Shown here: positions 21,257-26,000 of the stretch, in pieces | Layout: every line of letters begins with the position of its first letter | Position numbering within the stretch: the stretch's first letter is position 1 | DNA from: SIG437 sp045576235 | GTDB lineage: Bacteria; Bacillota; Clostridia; UBA1381; UBA9506 | Length of the DNA stretch: 26,000 nucleotides | NCBI GenBank assembly: GCA_045576235.1 | Contig: JAZNGA010000035.1 | Span: 1-26,000, forward strand | Direction of reading: 5' to 3' | The notes under the pieces: model-generated | Databases searched by the model: none | What the model saw: the letters and a program-made list of their open reading frames with translations, nothing else | Told to the model about the DNA's origin: nothing | Position numbers and translations under genes: made by a program

Positions 21257-21273
21257 ACATAATTGAAATTATG
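21257..21273. repeat. Recombination-site copy A (switch 1, direct to B)
   Basis: ACATAAT-TGAA-ATTATG, a slightly shortened copy of the switch-1 site. It has the same orientation as copy B, 31 bp away. Confidence 0.75.
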
Positions 21274-21287
21274 CGTTAAGGCGGTTT

Positions 21288-21307
21288 CCACATAATTGAA
21301 ATTATGT
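21288..21307. repeat. Recombination-site copy B, left inverted repeat of switch 1
   Basis: CCACATAAT-TGAA-ATTATGT. All 20 bases are found inverted at 21552-21571 (copy C). Confidence 0.9.
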
Positions 21308-21483
21308 TGCAGACAACGGTCGGCTTATTGATTAAATGCATAAAAATATTAAGAAAAAGCTTTTGAAACACAAAAATGGGCATAACTTTAAGACCGGGCA
21401 ATGTTGATTTTGCTCAACCGGTCTGTTTTGTTATGTCAGTTTTTTCACATATTGACGATTTTTTAGAAATATAAGCAAAATTA

Positions 21484-21512
21484 TTGACAAACGCTCCCAA
21501 ATGTGGTAGACT
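21484..21512 (+). promoter_or_regulatory. Promoter inside invertible segment 1
   Basis: TTGACA (21484-21489), a 17-nt spacer and TAGACT (21507-21512), facing right in this orientation. Confidence 0.75.
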
Positions 21513-21551
21513 ATTAAAGCTTACCATATGTAAATGCTATATATCTTTTCC

Positions 21552-21571
21552 ACATAATTTCAATTATGTGG
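21552..21571. repeat. Recombination-site copy C, right inverted repeat of switch 1
   Basis: ACATAAT-TTCA-ATTATGTGG, the reverse complement of copy B. With two more bases on the left it forms a 10-bp-arm palindrome. It ends 8 nt before the recombinase stop codon. Confidence 0.9.
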
Positions 21572-21579
21572 TTTTTTAT

Positions 21580-22422
21580 TTATAGCCGTAAAAGCCCTAA
21601 TTTTTGTATTTGCCTACGATGCACGTCGCCGTTTTCCATTGTGTAAATGCGTGTAGTATTTACACTTGAATGTCCGAGAATATCAGCAAGGCGAACAATA
21701 TCCTTTTGGATAGAATAATAAGTTCTAGCAAATAAATGGCGGAGATTGTGCGGAAATACTTTGTCCCTATCAACGCCTGCACTTTCACATAAAGCCTTCA
21801 TCATTTTCCATATTGCACTTCTGTCAAGTGGTTTACCTGTTTTCGTTACGAATACGGGACCACTTGTTATTTTTTGCCTTTTTGCATATTCCGTCAGCAT
21901 TTTGCAAAGTTCTTTAGGCAAAATTACAACACGCATTTTTCCCTTGCAATTTATGTTTGCTCTGCGTGCTTTCACCGCTTCAATTGTAATTGCAGATAAT
22001 TCAGATACACGGATTCCGCTTGAGCAAATTGTCTGCATAAGATAATAAAGTCTTTCGTTTTTCTTTTGCTTTGCAGCATCGAGCAATCTTTCGTATTCAG
22101 CCTTTGTAAGTTCCTTGTTTTTCTCGGCAAAAATTTGTTTTTGTATTTTCAGCATCTTTACCTTTAATCCGTGCCATTCGTTAAACTCAAAAAAGCTGTT
22201 AAGTGATGAAAGAATTGAGTTTACGGAGGCTGGAGCATAATTTGAATTTATTAAATACTCCTTGTAACCAATCACCGTAATTTTGTCAAGCTCGCCACCT
22301 GCGAGCCATACGAAAAATGCCGCAATATCACGCATATACTTTTCAAGTGTTGCTTTAGATTTTTCTTCTGTGATGAGATAATTTCTAAAATTATTAATGT
22401 GTTCGTTTGTGATTTTCTTCAT
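21580..22422 (-). CDS. Tyrosine recombinase 1, probable DNA invertase
   Basis: A 280-aa integrase/recombinase of the XerC/D-like class. It has an N-terminal SAM-like core-binding domain (about res 1-90) and a catalytic domain with Arg138 in SGIRVSEL, His225 and Arg228 in HNLRHLFA, His251 in LGHSSVNTTRIY and the nucleophile Tyr260. It is short, with no arm-binding domain, as expected for a promoter invertase. The ATG has AAGGAG 10 nt upstream. A weak promoter may lie at about 22455-22482, but read-through from the SLOG gene 75 nt upstream is also possible because no terminator intervenes. Its 3' end abuts inverted site C. It is a close paralogue of the truncated recombinase at 23.3 kb. Confidence 0.92.
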   Translation of the reverse strand: MKKITNEHINNFRNYLITEEKSKATLEKYMRDIAAFFVWLAGGELDKITVIGYKEYLINSNYAPASVNSILSSLNSFFEFNEWHGLKVKMLKIQKQIFAEKNKELTKAEYERLLDAAKQKKNERLYYLMQTICSSGIRVSELSAITIEAVKARRANINCKGKMRVVILPKELCKMLTEYAKRQKITSGPVFVTKTGKPLDRSAIWKMMKALCESAGVDRDKVFPHNLRHLFARTYYSIQKDIVRLADILGHSSVNTTRIYTMENGDVHRRQIQKLGLLRL

Positions 22423-22454
22423 GTTGAATCAGCTCCTTTTTTCTATTTTACCAC

Positions 22455-22482
22455 TATTAATGAAATATATAAGAGCTGTCAA
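22455..22482 (-). promoter_or_regulatory. Possible promoter of recombinase 1
   Basis: On the minus strand TTGACA (22477-22482) is followed after 16 nt by TTAATA (22455-22460). The -35 is perfect and the -10 is poor. Confidence 0.35.
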
Positions 22483-22497
22483 TGATTTACTTTATAT

Positions 22498-23019
22498 TTA
22501 GTTTAATAGGTTTATAATTTCCTTTTTCTTTTTCACTGCATAATCATATGCAACTGCTGTTCCGCTTTTGGGTTGATAATCAAACAAATCTCGTCTGCTA
22601 TTTTTACGCTTTTGGGGAAGATAATTTTCATCGTAATAAACCACGCAGAATTTACTATGGTTTATCATTTCCTGATTGCGCTCTACATAGGATGCTTTGC
22701 CTGCGTTTTCCATATGTTCAGGGAAGTATGTTCCTTCATAATGTTTAAGCAGACTTTCTTCATACCAATCAGGAATATGTTGGAATGCTGACCTTACATA
22801 TATCCGTTTGATGTGAGGATATTTTTCTTTCAGTTCGGTAACGATTTTATGACATAAGTCATCAAATTCACTTTTACTCCCAAAGAAGAAAGTGTCAACT
22901 TTTTCACTTACGATTAAATTCTCTATAATTTCATACAGCCTATTTTTCAATTCTTCTGTTTCGTCAATCTTTCTGTGACCGAAGAAACAGCAGGTTTTTT
23001 CTTTATCTATATCGGGCAT
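22498..23019 (-). CDS. SLOG-superfamily (DUF1273/YpsA-like) protein
   Basis: A 173-aa protein with a Rossmann-like SLOG fold. It opens with TCCFFGHRKI (res 9-18), continues with FFFGSKSEFDDLCHKIV (about 44-60), and ends with KSGTAVAYDYAVKKKKEIINL, the conserved glycine/threonine loop and final strand of the family. SLOG proteins bind nucleotides or nucleotide-derived ligands and are common in defence and signalling contexts; the ligand here is unknown. I chose ATG at 23019 because AAAGGGG lies upstream of it; a GTG eight codons earlier lies inside the inverted repeat with no RBS. The gene begins 24 bp from site D, so its transcription would depend on switch 2. Recombinase 1 follows after 75 nt. 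Confidence 0.8.
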   Translation of the reverse strand: MPDIDKEKTCCFFGHRKIDETEELKNRLYEIIENLIVSEKVDTFFFGSKSEFDDLCHKIVTELKEKYPHIKRIYVRSAFQHIPDWYEESLLKHYEGTYFPEHMENAGKASYVERNQEMINHSKFCVVYYDENYLPQKRKNSRRDLFDYQPKSGTAVAYDYAVKKKKEIINLLN

Positions 23020-23042
23020 ATTCTGTTTCAAAACCCCTTTCA

Positions 23043-23062
23043 CACATAATCAGCATTATGTG
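23043..23062. repeat. Recombination-site copy D, left inverted repeat of switch 2
   Basis: CACATAAT-CAGC-ATTATGTG, embedded in a longer 13-bp-arm palindrome (23038-23067). It is exactly inverted at 23273-23292. Confidence 0.92.
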
Positions 23063-23083
23063 TGAAACTAAGACGGCTGAAAT

Positions 23084-23108
23084 AAAAAAATCACCTTTTT
23101 AGGTGATT
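23084..23108 (-). terminator. Leftward terminator inside segment 2
   Basis: Read on the minus strand, AATCACCT and AGGTGATT form an 8-bp stem around AAAA, followed by a run of five further T. It faces the SLOG gene in this orientation. Confidence 0.75.
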
Positions 23109-23217
23109 GCAGTTACCACGAATTCAAAAGAGCCTCAGACCAATGAGTTAGATTTTTTTCATTGGTCTATTTGCCTTGTGCAAATTCTATGATTTTTATG
23201 TATTTATCTCTGAAACA

Positions 23218-23246
23218 TTGACTTTTTTGCATTTTCGTGGTATAAT
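23218..23246 (+). promoter_or_regulatory. Promoter inside invertible segment 2
   Basis: TTGACT (23218-23223), a 17-nt spacer and perfect TATAAT (23241-23246), facing right in this orientation. Confidence 0.8.
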
Positions 23247-23272
23247 TTATTCAAATATATTAATTGTTTTGC

Positions 23273-23292
23273 CACATAATGCTGATTATGTG
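23273..23292. repeat. Recombination-site copy E, right inverted repeat of switch 2
   Basis: CACATAAT-GCTG-ATTATGTG, the reverse complement of copy D. It ends 5 nt before the stop codon of recombinase 2. Confidence 0.92.
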
Positions 23293-23297
23293 TTTTT

Positions 23298-23996
23298 TTA
23301 ATTTTGCATCCGCACGAGTCCCATTCTCTGCATTTGCCTGCGGTGGGTTGTGCCATTTTCCATGGTATAGATTCTTGTGGTATTTACGCTCGAGTGACCG
23401 AGAATATCTGCCAGGCGAACGATATCTTTTTGAAGCGAGTAGTATGTCCGTGCGAACAGGTGGCGGAGGTTATGTGGGAATACTTTTTCTTTAGATACTC
23501 CGGCAGTTTCACATAACTGCTTCATTGATTTCCATATTGAGTGCCTGTCCACAGGTTGACCTTTCCTTGTTACGAACACACTGCCCGAAGTGATATGCTT
23601 TTCCTTTATATATTTCTTAAGCAGTTGGCAGAGTTCTCTCGGCAGGATTATCATTCGTATTTTACCTTTCAACCTAACCTGAGCCTGTCCTGTCATTACG
23701 GAATTTACATCGACATATTTTAATTCACTTACACGAATCCCCGTGGCACATATCGTCTGCATGATGAGGTAGAGGCGCTCGTTCTTTTTACTCTTTGCCG
23801 CTTTGAGAAGTCTTTCGTATTCGGCCTTGGTCAGTTCCTTTTCACTCTGACAGAAGATTTGCCTTTGCACTTTTAAGTTTTTAACCTTCAGGTCGTATCT
23901 TTCAATGTAATTGAAGTATCCGTTGAGAGAGGATAACGATTGATGATGGATGGCAATATTTGTGGGGAGAATGTATAGAAAATTATAAATTCTCAA
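23298..23996 (-). pseudogene. Tyrosine recombinase 2, N-terminally truncated
   Basis: The open frame gives 232 aa, but recombinase homology only runs from about residue 20 (SLSSLNGYF) to the end, so it stops near base 23940. The first residues are antisense to the alpha-galactosidase remnant. The catalytic domain is complete and very similar to recombinase 1: Arg88 (TGIRVSEL), His175 and Arg178 (HNLRHLFA), His201 and Tyr210 (LGHSSVNTTRIY). About 70 residues of the N-terminal core-binding domain and the native start and promoter are missing. The protein is therefore probably inactive. Its 3' end abuts inverted site E, as recombinase 1 abuts site C, so switch 2 originally had its own dedicated enzyme. 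Confidence 0.85.
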
Positions 23997-24977
23997 ATGG
24001 CATGAAGCACACCGCTGATAAAATTAAACAAGCAGGCTTCACTCCCGGAATTTGGGTCGCGCCTATTCAGATAGTGCCTACCTGTGACATAGCCCTGTGG
24101 CATTCTGATATACTTTTAAAAGGTAACGACGGCGACCCATATTATGGAACAGTAACAAATCAATATAACTTAGACCCGACTCATCCCGAGGCGAAAGAAT
24201 TTATAAGAAAGATATTCACAAAATTATACAACGACGGATACAGATTGTTTAAAATAGATTTTCTTTGTCAGTTCTCGTCTGATGATGACTTTAAAGATAA
24301 CATTCAGGGCAAGCGCTTTTATGACAAAAATGCATGTCCTTACGATGCGCTCAAGGAGCTTTTTAAAATTATCAGAGAGTGTGTGACGGAAGAAAGTCAC
24401 ATAATAGGTTGTTCTCTCCCTGTAGAATGTGGAACTGACATTGTTGACTCTGCGAAAATATCTATTGATATGCATAATTGGCACACCTGCACAGAAAAAG
24501 TCGCAGACTCAATGGAATGGGCGTATATTTATCACGGAACGGTGTGGAATAATGATGTTGATTTTCTCATAGTCAGGGGAAGTGAAACATCAACAGACAA
24601 ATTTACAACAAATTGTCACACAAGAAGAAAGGACTACCGTCCGGGAATCGCTGAAAAAACCAAAGATTTCACTTATATTCAGGCTAAGACATGGACAAAT
24701 TTAGTCATGATAAACGGTGGAAATGTCTTCTTGAGAGATAAGCTGACAGCTCTAAACAAAAAGGGATTAGAACTTTTGCATACTGCAGTGGCTTATAAGT
24801 CTGAAAGCCCTGCCCGCCCCGTTTATCTTGAAAATGAACTGAAAGCATCTTTATAGGTAAGCGACGATGCCGCTTTAATTATTAACTGGTCGTAAGAAGA
24901 AAAAAAGCTTTGACATAGCAGAGGAATTGCTTCCGTTTGACACATCTGAAGCAACAGACATACACACTAAAGAATAA
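23936..24977 (+). pseudogene. Alpha-galactosidase (GH36-like) remnant
   Basis: From the breakpoint the frame reads IDDGWQ, the classic first active-site-region motif of clan GH-D alpha-galactosidases. It continues with FSNGMKHTADKIKQAGFTPGIWVAP, then FKIDFL (probable nucleophile Asp) and later SIDMHNWH and NNDVDFLIVRG. The N-terminal beta-sandwich and everything before IDDGWQ are missing, and an in-frame stop lies just upstream at 23924-23926. An open stretch of about 300 codons ends at a TAG (24854-24856). Homology-like sequence goes on in the same frame (SDDAALIINWS), meets a TAA, then shifts frame at a seven-A run (KSFDIAEELLPFDTSE) and ends at 24977. It is a decayed, 5'-deleted gene, cut at the same point as recombinase 2. 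Confidence 0.8.
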
Positions 24978-25090
24978 ATTAATTTTACAAATAGCAGACT
25001 CATGATAAAGCTTAAGCCTTATGATAGTCTTATGATGATTAAATAAAAATTTATTAAGATTGTACTATTTCAAATATTTCCTTGTCTTTC

Positions 25091-25120
25091 TTGACATCTT
25101 ATGCACTTATAATGTATAAT
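25091..25120 (+). promoter_or_regulatory. Promoter of the lipoprotein gene
   Basis: TTGACA (25091-25096), an 18-nt spacer and TATAAT (25115-25120), 33 nt before the start codon. Confidence 0.75.
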
Positions 25121-25153
25121 GTTTTCGTAAAATATAAGGGAGGTTTTCTTGTT

Positions 25154-25825
25154 ATGAAAAAAATAATATCTATAATTATGGCTTTCATACTATCCATATC
25201 AACAGCAGGATGTATGAATTCTAAAATAAAAGTGGAAGAAACAGCAAAAAATTTCATGGATGCATACTGTGAATTTAATTTAAAAGCTGCCTTTGAATAT
25301 CTTGAAAACAAGGAAGATCACGAGCTTCCATTTGAAACATTAGAAGGTTTTTTTGAAACAATGCGAGCTTCTATGACAGAAGATGATACCATCGAAGGAA
25401 TGAGCTCATATGTTGATAAATTTATCGTTCCGCTATATTCAAAATTTGTCGAGAGTCTTTCCTATTCGATTGAAAAAACTGAAAAGCAGGAAGACAAATT
25501 TGTTGTAAGCGTTAATCTTGAGACAATCAATGCCGAAAACATCAACACCGAAGACATCAACTTCGAAGAAATTATGTCTCAGCTCGCAACGGAGCTGACA
25601 GAAAACGGAACTTTAAACGAAGACATGAGTCAGGACGATTTCCTTGCTATCATAATGGAGCACGCTCCTGAAAAAATGGCAGAAAAAATGCTTTCTCTCC
25701 TCGAAAACGCAGGAATGCAGACAATCCCGATTAAGCTGGTGCTCAAAAATGTTGACGGAACATATATGATAACAGATGAGAGCGACATTGAAAAGCTTTT
25801 AAGCTCAAGCGCTTTAAGTATGTAA
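25154..25825 (+). CDS. Putative lipoprotein of unknown function
   Basis: A 223-aa protein with a lipoprotein signal peptide: basic start, hydrophobic core, and lipobox STAGC with Cys20. The start is fixed by GGGAGG 10 nt upstream and a consensus promoter; a longer frame begins 24 codons earlier, within the promoter, and is rejected. The mature part is acidic, with an NTF2/DUF4878-like opening (VEETAKNFMDAYCEFNLKAAFEYL) and later strands (DKFVVSVNLE, IPIKLVLKNVDGTYMIT) that fit such a cone-shaped fold. This is a weak structural guess. Near residue 130 there is a small repeat (NAENINTEDINFEE). It stands alone between a pseudogene and an IS end. Confidence 0.75.
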   Translation: MKKIISIIMAFILSISTAGCMNSKIKVEETAKNFMDAYCEFNLKAAFEYLENKEDHELPFETLEGFFETMRASMTEDDTIEGMSSYVDKFIVPLYSKFVESLSYSIEKTEKQEDKFVVSVNLETINAENINTEDINFEEIMSQLATELTENGTLNEDMSQDDFLAIIMEHAPEKMAEKMLSLLENAGMQTIPIKLVLKNVDGTYMITDESDIEKLLSSSALSM

Positions 25826-25860
25826 ATTGAATAATCACAACAAAAAGAGCTGTAGTAAAA

Positions 25861-26000
25861 TGAACTGCACCAGTTTGTGCAGACAGCACAAAAAAGCTAC
25901 TATGGTAGTTAATATTAAATTTTAAGCAACATACTGACATCGTTTTTCCAACGGTGTCAGTTTTGTTTTAATTTGTATTCTTTCATTGTTGTAAAAGTGG
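25861..26000 (-). mobile_element. IS3-family insertion sequence, end of element
   Basis: The end of an IS150/IS3-like element that runs off the window. The terminus probably begins TGAACTGCACC at 25861 and contains a CTGCAC/GTGCAG hairpin. The exact boundary is uncertain by about 10 nt, because only one end is visible and no target duplication can be checked. Confidence 0.65.
25922..26000 (-). CDS. IS3-family transposase OrfB, C-terminal end (partial)
   Basis: The last 25 codons of an integrase-type transposase read HFYNNERIQIKTKLTPLEKR and then a few residues to the stop. The YNNERIQ...LTPLE motif is the well-known C-terminal end of IS3-family OrfB proteins, just after the catalytic Glu region. 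The gene starts beyond the right edge of the window. Whether the element is intact cannot be seen. Confidence 0.85.
   Translation of the reverse strand, partial: HFYNNERIQIKTKLTPLEKRCQYVA

Larger units (their letters stand above)
21288..21571. promoter_or_regulatory. Putative invertible promoter segment 1 (matrix-operon switch)
   Basis: Inverted 20-bp sites B and C bound about 244 bp of non-coding DNA. The segment contains a consensus-like promoter (21484-21512) and a hairpin (21391-21424, with AGACCG/CGGTCT and GTTGA/TCAAC stems). As written the promoter points right, towards the 3' end of a tyrosine recombinase gene on the opposite strand. Inverted, it would point left through copy A and the palindrome into the TetR/matrix operon. 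The immediate neighbour is a tyrosine recombinase, the enzyme class that flips such segments. Inversion is inferred; the sites and the promoter are seen directly. Together with copies A-C this accounts for the gene-free stretch 21178-21579. Confidence 0.8.
23043..23292. promoter_or_regulatory. Putative invertible promoter segment 2 (SLOG-gene switch)
   Basis: Perfect 20-bp inverted sites D and E bound 210 bp of non-coding DNA. At the right end lies a rightward consensus promoter (23218-23246). At the left end lies an intrinsic terminator acting on leftward transcripts (23084-23108). A second hairpin (AGACCAATGA / TCATTGGTCT, 23137-23168) lies between them. In this orientation the promoter faces away from the SLOG gene, and leftward read-through from the recombinase side would be stopped: OFF. 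Inversion would place the promoter next to the SLOG gene facing it, and the terminator would act the other way: ON. Confidence 0.83.

Noticed and set aside
23020..23043. GTG start for the SLOG protein within the inverted repeat
   Set aside because: No ribosome site upstream, and the N-terminus would change on inversion; the ATG at 23019 fits the family start better.
25082..25153. Longer start of the lipoprotein (MSFLTSYAL...)
   Set aside because: It lies in the promoter, has no RBS and would bury the lipoprotein signal peptide.
25851..25860. IS terminus at TGTAGTAAAA
   Set aside because: TGAACTGCACC ten bases further in looks more like an IS150/IS3-type end; without the other end neither can be proven.

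Overview
The window is AT-rich, with strong AGGAGG-type ribosome sites, intrinsic terminators, SLH cell-wall anchors, a SipW/TasA-type matrix operon and an IS3-family end. This points to a low-GC Gram-positive of the Clostridia, probably a gut Oscillospirales/Ruminococcaceae-like organism. The taxonomic guess is inference: the window holds no rRNA or other marker gene.

Layout. (1) 1-3.5 kb, all minus strand: a small defence-like cluster with a SIR2/AbiH-like protein, a translationally coupled 110-aa unknown, a 2TM + beta-barrel protein resembling CBASS effector Cap15, and a DUF2971 protein. (2) 3.6-4.1 kb: the 3' half of a tRNA-Pro(CGG), broken at the anticodon loop, followed by a tandem ~190-bp repeat with hairpins. 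This looks like the edge of an element integrated in a tRNA gene. (3) 4.1-9.1 kb, minus strand: a 941-aa SLH - PstS-like binding domain - serpin fusion, a polytopic membrane protein with the same kind of binding domain, and an XRE regulator. (4) 9.2-11.4 kb: tRNA-Thr(CGT), an orphan C-terminal half of a large serine recombinase, and a DUF6076 zinc-finger-like protein with its own promoter and a 5' palindrome. (5) 11.5-21.2 kb, minus strand: a long surface/matrix operon. In order of transcription it holds a TetR regulator, an SLH protein, a pilin-like FctA-domain protein, a TasA-like protein, signal peptidase SipW, a TasA/beta-helix fusion, a 988-aa acidic repeat protein, a Cys-rich membrane protein and a secreted B-repeat protein. 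(6) 21.2-24 kb: two promoter-inversion switches. (7) 24-26 kb: an alpha-galactosidase pseudogene, a small lipoprotein gene and an IS3-family end.

The most exciting part is region 6. Two segments of about 210-245 bp, each carrying a sigma-A-like promoter, are bounded by inverted copies of CACATAAT-N4-ATTATGTG. The arms are the same in both switches. The central four bases differ: TGAA/TTCA in switch 1 and CAGC/GCTG in switch 2. Each segment lies just downstream of the 3' end of one of two closely related tyrosine recombinases; the second recombinase has lost its N-terminal domain. As written, both promoters point rightward, away from the genes they would serve (OFF).

Inverting switch 1 would aim its promoter at the TetR/TasA/SipW matrix operon. 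Inverting switch 2 would aim its promoter at a SLOG-family gene and then at recombinase 1, which suggests a hierarchical phase-variation circuit. The sequence shows the sites and promoters directly; the inversion itself and the hierarchy are inference.
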